A DNA stretch of 64,000 nt from an uncultured Paracoccaceae bacterium (GTDB taxonomy: Bacteria > Pseudomonadota > Alphaproteobacteria > Rhodobacterales > Rhodobacteraceae). The translations under genes were made by a program, and so were the position numbers. Where the stretch lies: assembly GCA_947503175.1 (NCBI GenBank), contig CANNCO010000001.1, forward strand, positions 1,364,001 through 1,428,000. The letters are read 5' to 3'. The notes beneath the pieces were generated by a model. That model did no database searches. It had not been told where the DNA came from and saw only the letters and a list, made by a program, of their open reading frames with translations. The number at the start of each line of letters is the position of its first letter. Positions within the stretch are counted from its first letter, which is position 1. Shown piece by piece: positions 1-8,584 of the stretch.

Positions 1-213
1 CTCGTCGCTGCGCATCCCGCCCAGCACGGTCTCGCCCGAGATGATCTCCAGCCCGTCCTCGGGCAAGGTCACGGTAAGCGAAAACGCACTCGCACTCATC
101 TTCTGGCAGCCCGTACAATGGCAGGCCGACGCCATGATCGGCGCGGCAGTCATCCGCACGCGCAAGGCACCGCACCGGCAACCGCCCTCGGCAGGAAGAA
201 CAGGGGAACCCAT
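1..213 (-). CDS. GFA family (glutathione-dependent formaldehyde-activating-like) protein, C-terminus cut by window edge
   Basis: Reading leftward from an ATG at 213 gives 71 codons that stay open to the edge, so only the N-terminal part is present. The translation has the two zinc-site motifs of the GFA/CENP-V fold: GGCRCGALR near residue 11 and CHCTGCQKMSASAF near residues 32-45. Family members are small zinc proteins; most have no proven substrate, and the glutathione-formaldehyde activity was shown for only a few. A GAGG/GGGG purine run precedes the ATG. The gene is cut off before the third cysteine pair. It lies downstream of and on the same strand as the DUF1428 gene, separated by 14 bases. 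Family assignment is firm; function is unknown. Confidence 0.85.
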   Translation of the reverse strand, partial: MGSPVLPAEGGCRCGALRVRMTAAPIMASACHCTGCQKMSASAFSLTVTLPEDGLEIISGETVLGGMRSDE

Positions 214-227
214 CGCGACCCCGGCCC

Positions 228-578
228 TCAGATATCCAGCAGGGTTTCAAACCCCGCGAATATCATGCGCTTGCCGTCAAACGGCATCGGTCCCATCTCC
301 TTGAACCGCGGATCGCCCATCGCATTCTGGATATTGGCGTCATGGGTCGCCTTGTCGGGCCATTCCTGCCAGCCCATCACCACCGTCTCATCCTCGCCCG
401 CCTTCACCGCCAGCGGAAAGGACGTCACCTCACCGGGCGGCACCATATCGCCCCAGCATTCGACGACCCGCGTCGCGCCATGGGATTTGAAAATCTCGGC
501 GGCGAACTTCGAATGCTCCGAATACTCCGCCTTTTTGCCCGTGGGCACCGGCGCTGCGTAAGCCATCACATAGGTCAT
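228..578 (-). CDS. DUF1428 family protein
   Basis: A 116-residue protein beginning MTYVMAYAAPVPTGKK. It carries the hallmarks of DUF1428 (a ferredoxin-like alpha/beta barrel family of about 115-120 residues): a VECWGD segment, TSFPLAVKAGEDETVV, a DPRFKEM stretch and the terminal PFDGKRMIFAGFETL. The biochemical role of the family is unknown. The open frame extends further upstream, but the ATG at 578 is chosen because an AAAGGTGG ribosome-binding site precedes it and it overlaps the stop of the upstream methyltransferase in a TGATG arrangement, implying translational coupling. Full length for the family. Confidence 0.88.
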   Translation of the reverse strand: MTYVMAYAAPVPTGKKAEYSEHSKFAAEIFKSHGATRVVECWGDMVPPGEVTSFPLAVKAGEDETVVMGWQEWPDKATHDANIQNAMGDPRFKEMGPMPFDGKRMIFAGFETLLDI

Positions 579-1450
579 CAAATGCCACCTTTCCGAAAGA
601 TCATTTCGACAGGTGCCATGCGCCCCATCTCTACATTCGCAACGTAATTCCGGATCTTCTCTCGCGCCGTCTCCCGCATCAGCAGGTGAATGCCGACGGG
701 TGGCAAACCTTCCGCCTCGATATGGCGGAACACCCGCGCGAAATAGTCGAGCGCAAACTCCTTCCGGTCCCGTTCCAAAACCTCGCTCAACCCCGCGGAA
801 AACGCCGCCCGACGATAGGTGTCGGGGTCTTCGACATGACTGGTCTCCGGCGCCTCCGACCATGGCACCGGAAACGCCATGTCGTCCTCAGCATCGCCCC
901 GCATGACGTCGAACAGCGCGAAGGCTCCACCGGGCCTCAGAACACGCGCGACCTGGGCAAACAGCCGGTCCTTATCCGCGATATTCATGCCCACATGGAA
1001 CATTGTCACCAGATCCGCCGATGCCTCGTCATATGGCAGGTCCAGAACACTACCCAGATCCAGCGTGATCCGGTCCGCAAGACCCAGCCGCTCGTTCAGC
1101 GCCCGGCCCGTCTCGACAAAGGCAGGCGTCAGGTCAATGCCCCGCACCTCGGCCCCGTAACGGTGCACCAGATGCCGGGCGGTTCCGCCCAAACCGCAGC
1201 CCAGATCGACCACCATCATCTCCGGCGTGATCTCCAGCTGATCGAGCAGCGCATTCGTTGCCTCGATCCCGCCCGTGTGGAACTCGTCCACCCCCTTCAG
1301 CGCATCGAATCCCGGATACGCCGGGTCGGCCCCGGCCTCCCTCAACGCAGCATCTATCCGGCCCAAAAGGTCGCCGGTCGTGTAATGCCGCGCGACGTCC
1401 TCTTCGAGTGCCATCGCTGCCTCCCTGATATGATCGGTGAAATCGAGCAT
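578..1450 (-). CDS. class I SAM-dependent methyltransferase
   Basis: A 290-residue protein with a Rossmann methyltransferase core. Motif I, VVDLGCGLGGTARHL, lies around residues 80-94; an acidic GIDLT follows for ribose binding, and VLRPGGAFALFDVMR is the post-III region. The overall pattern resembles small-molecule N-methyltransferases or the UbiE/sarcosine methyltransferase group, but no substrate can be named. It ends in a TGATG overlap with the DUF1428 gene, so the two are probably one transcript. It starts seven bases after the PreT-like oxidoreductase stop, on the same strand, and may belong to the same operon. Confidence 0.85.
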   Translation of the reverse strand: MLDFTDHIREAAMALEEDVARHYTTGDLLGRIDAALREAGADPAYPGFDALKGVDEFHTGGIEATNALLDQLEITPEMMVVDLGCGLGGTARHLVHRYGAEVRGIDLTPAFVETGRALNERLGLADRITLDLGSVLDLPYDEASADLVTMFHVGMNIADKDRLFAQVARVLRPGGAFALFDVMRGDAEDDMAFPVPWSEAPETSHVEDPDTYRRAAFSAGLSEVLERDRKEFALDYFARVFRHIEAEGLPPVGIHLLMRETAREKIRNYVANVEMGRMAPVEMIFRKGGI

Positions 1451-1456
1451 ATCACA

Positions 1457-2791
1457 TCAGGCGCTCAGGCTCTTATGAATATCCTCCGCCGCGTCCCGCC
1501 CCTCGGCCACCGCCGTCACGGTCAGATCATCGCCACCCGTGGCACAATCGCCCCCGGCCCAGACACCTTCGACGCTGGTCCGCCCGGTCTCGGACACGGC
1601 GATCTTGCCGCGCTCCAGCGTCAGCCCCTCGGGCGCGCCGTCCAGCGTCTGACCGATCGCCTTCAGCACCTGATCGGCAGGGATCCGGAACGTCTCGCCC
1701 GTCCCCTCAAGGCTCTTGCTTCCATCCCGGGTATACTCAAATTCCACCTCGGCGGCGCTGCCATTTCCGTGCACCGCCACCGGTTGTGCGTGATAGACGA
1801 TCTTCACGCCTTTCGATGTCGCCAGATCCTGCTCGAAAAGGCTCGCCGACATCCGGTCCTTGCCCCGGCGATAGACGATGGTGACATTTTCAGCCCCCAG
1901 AAGCTTCGACTGCACAGCCGCATCGACCGCCGTCATCCCGCCGCCGATCACCACGACATTGCGCCCCACCGGAAGCGTCGCCACATCCTTGGCCTGGCGC
2001 AGCGCCGCGATGAACTCAACCGCATCGCCCACACCGTCCTTGTCGACACCCTCGCCCGACAGCGCATTCACACCGCCCAGACCGATACCCAGGAACACCG
2101 CGTCATACTCGGACTTCAGATCCTCAAGGCTCAGACCGTCACCCAGCGCCTTCCCGGTCTCGATCGTGATCCCGCCGATCTTCAACAGCCACTCCACCTC
2201 GGCCTGCGCGAACCCGCCCACGGTCTTGTAGCTTGCGATCCCGAACTCGTTCAGCCCGCCAGGCTTGGCCTTCGCATCGAATACCACAACCTCGTGGCCA
2301 TGCATCGACAACCGGTGCGCACAGGCCAGACCCGCCGGTCCCGCACCCACAACCGCCACCCGCTTGCCCGTGGGGGCCGCGCGCTCGAACGGATGCACGC
2401 CCGCCTCCATCAGACTGTCGGTCGCATGGCGCTGCAACCGCCCGATCTCAACGGGTTTTCCCTCGGCGGCCTCGCGCACACAGGCCTCTTCGCACAGGGT
2501 TTCGGTCGGACAGACCCGCGCGCACATCCCGCCCAGAATGTTCTGTTCCAGAATGGTCTTGGCGGCGGCTTCGGGCATCCCCGCCTGTATCTGGCGGATG
2601 AAAAGCGGGATATCGATTGCCGTCGGACAGGCCGTGATGCACGGCGCGTCGTAACAGAAATAGCACCGGTCGGCGGCAACCATCGCCTCATGCCCGTCAT
2701 AGGGCGCATGCAGGTCCGCGAAGTTTTCGCAATAGGCTTCGGACGGCAGGCGTCCGGGCACGATCCCCGGTGTCATCGGACTGTTCGTCAT
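1457..2791 (-). CDS. PreT/GltD-like NAD(P)-dependent flavin/Fe-S oxidoreductase
   Basis: A protein of about 444 residues. The N-terminal quarter has the cysteine clusters of an alpha-helical 2x[4Fe-4S] domain (CYFCYDAPCITACP, then CARVCPTETLCEEAC). Then come two dinucleotide folds: VAVVGAGPAGLACAHRL for FAD and VVVIGGGMTAVDAA for NAD(P). A terminal GGDCATGGDDLTVTAVAEGRDAA completes the FAD site. This is the architecture of the glutamate synthase small subunit and of PreT, the subunit of NAD-dependent dihydropyrimidine dehydrogenase. The start at 2791 is chosen over an upstream in-frame codon because GGGGAAG precedes it. PreT normally sits next to preA; no PreA, hydantoinase or gltB is visible here, so its partner is unknown. 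Confidence 0.82.
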   Translation of the reverse strand: MTNSPMTPGIVPGRLPSEAYCENFADLHAPYDGHEAMVAADRCYFCYDAPCITACPTAIDIPLFIRQIQAGMPEAAAKTILEQNILGGMCARVCPTETLCEEACVREAAEGKPVEIGRLQRHATDSLMEAGVHPFERAAPTGKRVAVVGAGPAGLACAHRLSMHGHEVVVFDAKAKPGGLNEFGIASYKTVGGFAQAEVEWLLKIGGITIETGKALGDGLSLEDLKSEYDAVFLGIGLGGVNALSGEGVDKDGVGDAVEFIAALRQAKDVATLPVGRNVVVIGGGMTAVDAAVQSKLLGAENVTIVYRRGKDRMSASLFEQDLATSKGVKIVYHAQPVAVHGNGSAAEVEFEYTRDGSKSLEGTGETFRIPADQVLKAIGQTLDGAPEGLTLERGKIAVSETGRTSVEGVWAGGDCATGGDDLTVTAVAEGRDAAEDIHKSLSA

Positions 2792-3026
2792 TGTCTTCCC
2801 CGTTGATCTTTTGACCGTTTGATTGAGCAAAGCTTGCCACAACTCCAAATTTTATCAACTGGTAAATTTTTTCAAAGGCGGTCCCGGCCGCCCCCTGCCT
2901 CTAATTCCGGCAGTCGGGTCGATATTCCGGGCATCTGGCGCTTTTCTCCCCCCGCAGCCTCGCGTATAAGCCGAGCCAAGCACCGGGCGGGACAGCACAG
3001 ACCCGGAACAGGCGAGGAGACCCTAG

Positions 3027-3521
3027 ATGACCCAGAAGCCATACGAGACGGATGTCGAGTTCATTCAGGCGCTTGCGGCAATCCTTGCCGAAAACGACCT
3101 GACAGAGCTTCAGGTCAAGCGGGATTACGGCGAGAACGACACGCTCAACGTCCGCGTCAGCAAGGGCGGCACGGTCGCGGCTGCCGCTCCGGTGCCAGCA
3201 CCCGCCCCGGCTCCCGCTGCCGCAGCCCCCGCCGCCCCGGTGGCCCCCGTCGCACCATCCGAGGCTTCGGGCGACCCGGCGGCCCATCCCGGCGCGATCA
3301 CCTCACCCATGGTCGGAACGGTCTATCTGTCACCCGAACCCGGCGCCGACGCCTTCGTCAAGACCGGCGACAAGGTGACCGAGGGTCAGACGCTTCTCAT
3401 CGTCGAAGCCATGAAGACCATGAACCATATCCCCGCCCCCAAGGCCGGCACCGTCAAGCGCATCCTTGTCGAAGACGGGGGCCCCGTCGAATTCGGCGCG
3501 CCCCTGATGATCGTCGAGTAA
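3027..3521 (+). CDS. accB: acetyl-CoA carboxylase biotin carboxyl carrier protein
   Basis: BCCP of acetyl-CoA carboxylase, which carries the biotin carboxylated by AccC for malonyl-CoA synthesis, the first step of fatty acid formation. The 164 residues show the usual layout: an N-terminal helical region, a very Ala/Pro-rich hinge around residues 50-80 (alternating [11 protein letters not shown]), and a biotinyl domain with the biotinylation motif [12 protein letters not shown]. The lysine is therefore present; Thr replaces the usual Met or Leu after it, a tolerated variant. A good SD (GGCGAGGAGA) lies before the ATG. accC begins six bases downstream, the standard accBC operon. Confidence 0.97.
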   Translation: MTQKPYETDVEFIQALAAILAENDLTELQVKRDYGENDTLNVRVSKGGTVAAAAPVPAPAPAPAAAAPAAPVAPVAPSEASGDPAAHPGAITSPMVGTVYLSPEPGADAFVKTGDKVTEGQTLLIVEAMKTMNHIPAPKAGTVKRILVEDGGPVEFGAPLMIVE

Positions 3522-3527
3522 CGGGCC

Positions 3528-4874
3528 ATGTTCGACAAGATCCTCGTCGCGAACCGGGGCGAAATCGCCCTTCGCGTGATCCGCGCCTGCCGCGAGATGG
3601 GTATTCAGAGCGTGGCCGTCCATTCCACCGCCGACGCCGACGCGATGCATGTGCGCATGGCCGACGAAAGCGTCTGCATCGGCCCGCCACCCTCTGCGGA
3701 CAGCTACCTGTCCATGCCCGCCATCATCTCGGCCTGCGAGATCACCGGCGCGCAGGCGATCCATCCGGGCTATGGCTTCCTCTCCGAGAACGCGAATTTC
3801 GTCCAGGCCGTCGAGGATCACCAGCTGACCTTCATCGGTCCCTCGGCCGAACATATCCGCGTCATGGGCGACAAGATCACCGCCAAGGACACGATGAAGA
3901 AGCTGGGCGTGCCTTGCGTCCCCGGCTCCGAAGGCGGCGTTCCCGATCTGGAGACGGCCCGGACGGTCGCCAAGGATATCGGCTATCCGGTGATCATCAA
4001 GGCCACCGCGGGCGGCGGCGGGCGCGGCATGAAGCTTGCCAAGACCGCCGACGACCTTGAAAGCGCGTTCCGCACCGCCCGCGCCGAAGGCAAGGCCGCC
4101 TTCGGCAATGACGAGGTCTATATCGAGAAGTACCTCGGCAAACCGCGCCATATCGAGGTACAGGTTTTCGGCGACGGTCAGGGCCACGCGGTCCATCTGG
4201 GCGAACGCGACTGTTCGCTCCAGCGCCGCCACCAGAAGGTCTTCGAAGAGGCCCCGGGACCGGCAATCACGCCAGAGATGCGCGCGGAGATCGGCAAGAC
4301 CTGCGCCCGGGCCGTGGGATCCATCAACTATATCGGCGCGGGCACCATCGAGTTTCTCTATGAAGACGGGAATTTCTACTTCATCGAGATGAACACCCGT
4401 CTTCAGGTCGAACATCCTGTGACCGAGGCGATCTTTGGCGTCGATCTGGTGCGCGAGCAGATTCGCGTCGCCGCCGGACTGCCGCTGGAGTTCAAACAGG
4501 ATGAGTTGCAGATCAACGGCCACTCGATCGAGGTGCGCCTGAACGCCGAAAAACTGCCGAACTTCTCGCCCTCCCCGGGTCGGATCTCCCAGTATCACGC
4601 ACCGGGCGGCCTCGGCGTCCGCATGGATTCCGCGCTTTACGACGGATATTCGATCCCACCCTATTACGACAGCCTGATCGGAAAGCTGATCGTCCACGGC
4701 CGCGACCGGCCCGAGGCACTGGCGCGCTTGTCCCGCGCGCTTGGCGAACTGGTCGTCGACGGCATCGACACGACGATCCCGCTTTTCCGCGAACTTCTGA
4801 ACGAAGAGGCGGTTCTGAAAGGCGATTACGACATCCACTGGCTTGAAAAATGGCTCGAAACCAACCTGGGCTAG
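3528..4874 (+). CDS. accC: acetyl-CoA carboxylase biotin carboxylase subunit
   Basis: A 448-residue biotin carboxylase: it uses ATP and bicarbonate to carboxylate the biotin on BCCP. The start [21 protein letters not shown] is diagnostic. The glycine-rich ATP-grasp loop [12 protein letters not shown], the active-site region [19 protein letters not shown], the [12 protein letters not shown] segment and [14 protein letters not shown] are all intact. Length matches the family (about 447-450). It is immediately downstream of accB, and a frameshifted FkbM methyltransferase frame begins four bases after its stop. Confidence 0.98.
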   Translation: MFDKILVANRGEIALRVIRACREMGIQSVAVHSTADADAMHVRMADESVCIGPPPSADSYLSMPAIISACEITGAQAIHPGYGFLSENANFVQAVEDHQLTFIGPSAEHIRVMGDKITAKDTMKKLGVPCVPGSEGGVPDLETARTVAKDIGYPVIIKATAGGGGRGMKLAKTADDLESAFRTARAEGKAAFGNDEVYIEKYLGKPRHIEVQVFGDGQGHAVHLGERDCSLQRRHQKVFEEAPGPAITPEMRAEIGKTCARAVGSINYIGAGTIEFLYEDGNFYFIEMNTRLQVEHPVTEAIFGVDLVREQIRVAAGLPLEFKQDELQINGHSIEVRLNAEKLPNFSPSPGRISQYHAPGGLGVRMDSALYDGYSIPPYYDSLIGKLIVHGRDRPEALARLSRALGELVVDGIDTTIPLFRELLNEEAVLKGDYDIHWLEKWLETNLG

Positions 4875-4878
4875 GCTG

Positions 4879-5708
4879 ATGGCCGCCATTCTGAAGGCCC
4901 TGACCCGGGCTTACCTGCGCCGCTACCGCAAACGTCAGATCACCCCATCGGTCCGCGCCGTCCTTCTGGGCGACGGGTCTCGACCCATGTCATCCTCGAT
5001 GGAACATACGAGAAGTACGAGCTGGAAACGCTTGAAAAAGAAATCTTTCCCGGCATCCCGAAAACCCATACCTGCCTCGATATCGGCGCGAATATCGGCA
5101 ACCATGCCAGCGTCTTTGCCCGTCATTTCGCCCGCATCGTCGCTTTCGAACCGAACCCGGTCGTAGGCGCGGTTCTCACCGCCAACTGCATCGGCCGCAA
5201 CATCACCGTCGTCCCGAAAGGCCTCTCCGATCGCAAGGCAACGCTTCCCTTCCGGCTGGATTTTCAGAACATGGGCGCCTCCCGCATATCCGGCGATGCA
5301 TCCGCCGACATGACGATCGAGGTCGACCGTCTTGACGATATCGCCGCGTCCCTCGACCTGACCGATGTGGGTTTCATCGAGATCGACGTCGAAGGCCACG
5401 AGGCCGAGGTTCTGCGCGGCGCGAAAGACGTGTTGACCCGGCACCGGCCCGTCATCGCGATGGAGGCTTTCTTTGCCGGGAAACCGGAACTGGGCACCGA
5501 AGTCACATCGATACTCACCGCGGCGGGTTATGATCACCTCTACGCGCTGGTCCCCCACCTGCAGAACACCGCGCTCGACCCGCGGCGTGGTCTTCTGCGG
5601 GTGCTTCTTCCCGAAAGGATGCGCAAATCCCGAACCCTGGCGCGGATCGAAAGCGCCCTTGGCCGCGACCACCAGCTTCTGATCGCCGCCCCGCGCCCGC
5701 TGAACTGA
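4879..5708 (+). pseudogene. FkbM family methyltransferase, interrupted by an apparent one-base frameshift
   Basis: The ATG at 4879 opens a frame reading MAAILKALTRAYLRRYRKR through about codon 34. The homologous continuation is in another frame: from about 4977 onward it reads THVILDGTYEKYELETLEKE and then LDIGANIGNHASVFA (motif I), AFEPNPVV (motif II) and FIEIDVEGHEAEVLRG, ending at a stop at 5706-5708. This is a complete FkbM fold, a SAM-dependent methyltransferase family often acting on sugars or glycolipids. Restoring one base in the GGG run at 4975-4977 would join both parts into a protein of about 276 residues. Nothing else looks decayed, so this is either a recent mutation or a base-call error. 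Confidence 0.78.
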
Positions 5709-5782
5709 GAATCCGCGGCTCCGGCCGCCGGGCAATAATACCGATTCAGATCGTCCCGAAACTACGCTACGCTGCCCCTGCC

Positions 5783-6427
5783 ATGCGCGACCTGACCCTC
5801 AACTCCGATCTCCTGTTGCACGCCTATGCCCGCGGGATCTTCCCCATGGCAGAAGGCCGCGACGACCCCGAGATCTTCTGGGTCGACCCGCATCATCGCG
5901 GAATCATGCCGCTCGACGGGTTCCACGTCTCCCGCAGCCTCGCCCGCACGATCAGGCGCGGCACATATGCGGTGACCATCAATCGCGACTTCAAGGGCGT
6001 GCTTCAGGGCTGCGCCGACCGGCCCGAGACATGGATCAACGATGCAATCCACGAACTCTATGTCGATCTCCACGCCGAAGGCCGCGCCCATTCGCTCGAA
6101 ATCTGGGAGGGCCGCGATCTCGCAGGCGGCGTCTACGGCGTCGCCCTCGGTGGCGCGTTCTTCGGTGAAAGCATGTTCTCGCGCCGGACGGATGCGTCGA
6201 AAGTCGCGCTCGCCTACCTGGTCGACCGGCTCCGTCAGGGCGGGTTTTCCCTCTTCGACGTCCAGTTCCTGACCCCGCATCTCGAAACCCTCGGCGCCGT
6301 CGAAATCGACCGGGCCGCCTATCATCGGATACTGGAAAAGGCTCTGGCCCGTCCCGCGCGCTTCGTCGGCGCAGGCCCCGTCCCCGACCCTCAGACGTTG
6401 TTACAGCGGATGACCCAGACGTCGTAA
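5783..6427 (+). CDS. aat: leucyl/phenylalanyl-tRNA--protein transferase
   Basis: Aat transfers Leu or Phe from charged tRNA to proteins with N-terminal Arg or Lys, marking them for ClpS/ClpAP degradation in the bacterial N-end rule. The 214 residues contain the family signatures: LLHAYARGIFPMAEG at the N-terminus, WVDPHHRGIMPLDGFHVSRSL, TWINDAIHELYVDLHAEGRAHSLEIWE, and GGVYGVALGGAFFGESMFSRRTDASKVAL. Length matches short alphaproteobacterial versions. Its 3' end overlaps the convergent DUF2155 gene by 37 bases. Confidence 0.97.
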   Translation: MRDLTLNSDLLLHAYARGIFPMAEGRDDPEIFWVDPHHRGIMPLDGFHVSRSLARTIRRGTYAVTINRDFKGVLQGCADRPETWINDAIHELYVDLHAEGRAHSLEIWEGRDLAGGVYGVALGGAFFGESMFSRRTDASKVALAYLVDRLRQGGFSLFDVQFLTPHLETLGAVEIDRAAYHRILEKALARPARFVGAGPVPDPQTLLQRMTQTS

Positions 6428-6897
6428 CGCGGATGCTCCAGCGCCGACAGGGCCGGGCTCGACGCGATCATCCAGCCCTCGAAGGACGGCGTTTCAATAC
6501 CCTCGGCCTCGATCCGGACCAGCGCAAACGCATCGCCAGAGGGGTTATCCACCGGATACCGGCACTCTTCCAGCCGCACGGTCAAGCGGCCCAGACGCGC
6601 CTCCTCGCCCACGGACAGGTCCAGATCGACGACCTGACCGTTGACCTTGTCCAGCCCCCGCAACACCGCGCCCGAAGCGGCAGCCGCCTGCACCACGGGG
6701 GCCTCGCGCGGACGCCCGATCGTCAGCCCTTCCCCGGTGACGACCGACAGCTCTTCAACGATGATCCCGCCACCGATCGTTTCTTCCGCGGGCGCCGAGA
6801 AATCGGGGACGTACCCCTCCTCTTCCCCCGTCACGCCAAAGGTCTGCGCCGACAAAGGCGCCGCCGCCAGCACCAGAGCCGCCGCCAGTACCCTCAT
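6391..6897 (-). CDS. DUF2155 domain-containing periplasmic protein
   Basis: 168 residues with an N-terminal signal peptide (MRVLAAALVLAAAPLSAQ, predicted cut after SAQ). The DUF2155 core follows: AVLRGLDKVNGQVVDLDLSVGE, then LTVRLEECRYPVDNPSGDAFALVRI and FEGWMIASSPALSALEHPRYDVWVIRC. Role unknown; the family is alphaproteobacterial and predicted periplasmic. Its ATG overlaps the stop of mlaD (ATGA), so NDUFA12, mlaD and this gene look like a transcription unit, a neighbourhood often seen in alphaproteobacteria. It converges on and overlaps aat. Confidence 0.88.
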   Translation of the reverse strand: MRVLAAALVLAAAPLSAQTFGVTGEEEGYVPDFSAPAEETIGGGIIVEELSVVTGEGLTIGRPREAPVVQAAAASGAVLRGLDKVNGQVVDLDLSVGEEARLGRLTVRLEECRYPVDNPSGDAFALVRIEAEGIETPSFEGWMIASSPALSALEHPRYDVWVIRCNNV

Positions 6898-7340
6898 TCG
6901 TCACCGCCAGCGACGAATTTCAGAAGCAGCGAAATGATCGAGACCGAGCTTTCAGTGTCCAGAATCTCGTCTCCCGGTTCATAGTTGAACGGCGATCCGC
7001 CGGGCAAAACTTCGATAAACGTTCCACCGAGCAGCCCCTCGGACGCCACCATCACCGCCGTATCGTCGGGCAGTTCGATCCCGTCCTGAATGCTGAACGT
7101 CGCGGTCGCGCGGAATGTCTGGGGGTCCAGATCAAGCCCGGTCACGGTTCCCACCTTGACGCCCGCAAGCCGCACATCCGTGCCCACGGTCACGCCTTCT
7201 GCCGACCGGAAACTCGCGGTCAGCGGATAGATGTCGCCCTGCGGCCCAAGCCCACTGAACTGGCTGGCATAGACCATAAAGCCAACGGCGGCCGCAACGA
7301 CCGCGCCCCCCACAATCACTTCGGATGCATGACTGGCCAT
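6894..7340 (-). CDS. mlaD: MlaD-like outer-membrane lipid asymmetry maintenance protein
   Basis: A protein of about 148 residues with one N-terminal membrane anchor (VIVGGAVVAAAVGFMVYAS) and an MCE domain: YPLTASFRSAEGVTVGTDVRLAGVKVGTV, then ASEGLLGGTFIEVLPGG. MlaD is the hexameric periplasmic substrate-binding subunit of the Mla phospholipid transporter (MlaFEDB). The frame is open further upstream, but the ATG at 7340, MASHASEVIVGG, gives the normal family N-terminus and starts five bases after the NDUFA12 stop. mlaE, mlaF and mlaB are not in this window, so the other subunits must lie elsewhere. Confidence 0.9.
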   Translation of the reverse strand: MASHASEVIVGGAVVAAAVGFMVYASQFSGLGPQGDIYPLTASFRSAEGVTVGTDVRLAGVKVGTVTGLDLDPQTFRATATFSIQDGIELPDDTAVMVASEGLLGGTFIEVLPGGSPFNYEPGDEILDTESSVSIISLLLKFVAGGDE

Positions 7341-7344
7341 GGCG

Positions 7345-7728
7345 CTACTCCGGGCTCCACGCGTCGTAATCGCGCCGCGGCGCAGGCTCTTCGCGCCGGA
7401 TCGATCCGGCGGGCGCATAGGCCAGCGGCGTCCCGGTCAGGTTCTCCTGATGTGGCTTCTCCCACGATTTCTTCGGCAAGGGCGCCTTGGTCGGCGGCTC
7501 GTCCCATGTCCGGTGCAGCCAGCCATGCCAGTCCGGGCTGATCCGGCTGGCCTCGACCTCGCCGTTGAAGATCACCCAGCGGCGCGATCCGTCGCGGTTC
7601 TCATAGAACTGGTTGCCCTGCGCGTCCTCGCCCACCTTCACACCCCTGCGCCATGTGAAAAGCTGGGTGTTGAGCGTCTGCCCGTCCCACCACGTAACCG
7701 CCCGCAACAGCGTTCTCAAGATGCCCAT
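7345..7728 (-). CDS. NADH:ubiquinone oxidoreductase subunit NDUFA12-like
   Basis: 127 residues starting [18 protein letters not shown]. The conserved core [16 protein letters not shown] and [31 protein letters not shown] identifies the NDUFA12/B17.2 family, an accessory subunit of respiratory complex I found in alphaproteobacteria and mitochondria. It binds the peripheral arm near the Q module. The chosen ATG gives the usual family start; the longer open frame upstream encodes a non-conserved stretch. It heads a tight same-strand group with mlaD and the DUF2155 gene, away from the main nuo operon, which is not in this window. Confidence 0.93.
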   Translation of the reverse strand: MGILRTLLRAVTWWDGQTLNTQLFTWRRGVKVGEDAQGNQFYENRDGSRRWVIFNGEVEASRISPDWHGWLHRTWDEPPTKAPLPKKSWEKPHQENLTGTPLAYAPAGSIRREEPAPRRDYDAWSPE

Positions 7729-7825
7729 CAGAGCCTCCGAAATACCTTTGCACCCCCTATCGCAAACCTCGCCGCCCGCGTCCAGCGCCATGGGCCGAAC
7801 GGGCGGTCGTGTCGCGCGTTATGGC

Positions 7826-8554
7826 TCAGCCCCGCGCATCGCGCGCCGCCTCTGCCAAAGCCCGCCGGAACCGCATGCGCGCCCATTCCGCCCGCGCCCG
7901 CGCGGCCAGCCCCTTGCGCTTCTTCAGGGTCGATCCCCCCAGCGCGCCCGAGATGTCTCGAACTCCCGTCGGCCAAAGGCTATGCACCTCGACCCCCGTT
8001 TCCCAGACCATCTGCAAAACCACATCCACAGGCCGGTCGAACCGCGCCGTCGCGCGCAACAGTTTCGCCGCCGCGATCCGGCCCACCAGCGTGGCCTGCA
8101 TCCCCAGCCCGGCCACATCGGGCAGGATCAGCTTCGCCCCACCCGCCTGCGCCAGCACCGCGCCCGTCTCGCGCGGCTTCTGCGGCAGGCGGATCACCAG
8201 ATCGGGCCGCATATGGGTGACGGCCAGCGCCATCGCCGCCCGGAACGGCTCCGCTGCAACCTCGACATCGTCCTCGACCACAAGCCCCGCCATCACACGC
8301 GACTCCACGATCCGCGCCCAGGCCCGCCTGTGGCTGCGAAACACCGCGATCTCCGTGTCGTTCAGCGGAAATGGATAGGCCGGCTTCCAGCCCAGACCCC
8401 TGTCGTAAACCTCGGTCCCGCCCTCGCCCGCGCGCCCGTCCACCGCCGCAACGGTCTCCACCGGGTCCGGCAAGGCCTCCGCCAGCGCCGCGACCTGCGC
8501 CGCCCGCTCTTCCGCCCGCTTCAGGTGAATGATGAAACTGCCAATACCGGCCAT
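7826..8554 (-). CDS. glycosyltransferase family 25 protein
   Basis: About 242 residues. The N-terminal FIIHLKRAEERAAQV, then LNDTEIAVFRSHRRAWARIVE, and the acidic LVVEDDVEV match family 25 glycosyltransferases, which add galactose or other sugars in lipooligosaccharide or polysaccharide synthesis; VEDDV is the likely metal/nucleotide-sugar motif. The ATG at 8554 is preferred over the GTG two codons earlier because GGGG is well placed before it. The C-terminus is Arg/Ala-rich. It stands alone between NDUFA12 and the nuclease gene, with no other envelope polysaccharide genes close by, so the acceptor cannot be inferred. Confidence 0.83.
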   Translation of the reverse strand: MAGIGSFIIHLKRAEERAAQVAALAEALPDPVETVAAVDGRAGEGGTEVYDRGLGWKPAYPFPLNDTEIAVFRSHRRAWARIVESRVMAGLVVEDDVEVAAEPFRAAMALAVTHMRPDLVIRLPQKPRETGAVLAQAGGAKLILPDVAGLGMQATLVGRIAAAKLLRATARFDRPVDVVLQMVWETGVEVHSLWPTGVRDISGALGGSTLKKRKGLAARARAEWARMRFRRALAEAARDARG

Positions 8555-8584
8555 GGCCACCCCGTTCGTCAGGGGCGTTATGCC

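Noticed and set aside
686-2806. A 706-codon open frame on the plus strand
   Set aside because: Antisense to the methyltransferase and the PreT-like gene; composition is His/Arg/Gln-rich with no conserved motif.
3330-4889. A 519-codon open frame opposite accB-accC
   Set aside because: Mirror of the highly conserved accC frame; Asp/Gly/Ala/His-rich with no recognisable domain.
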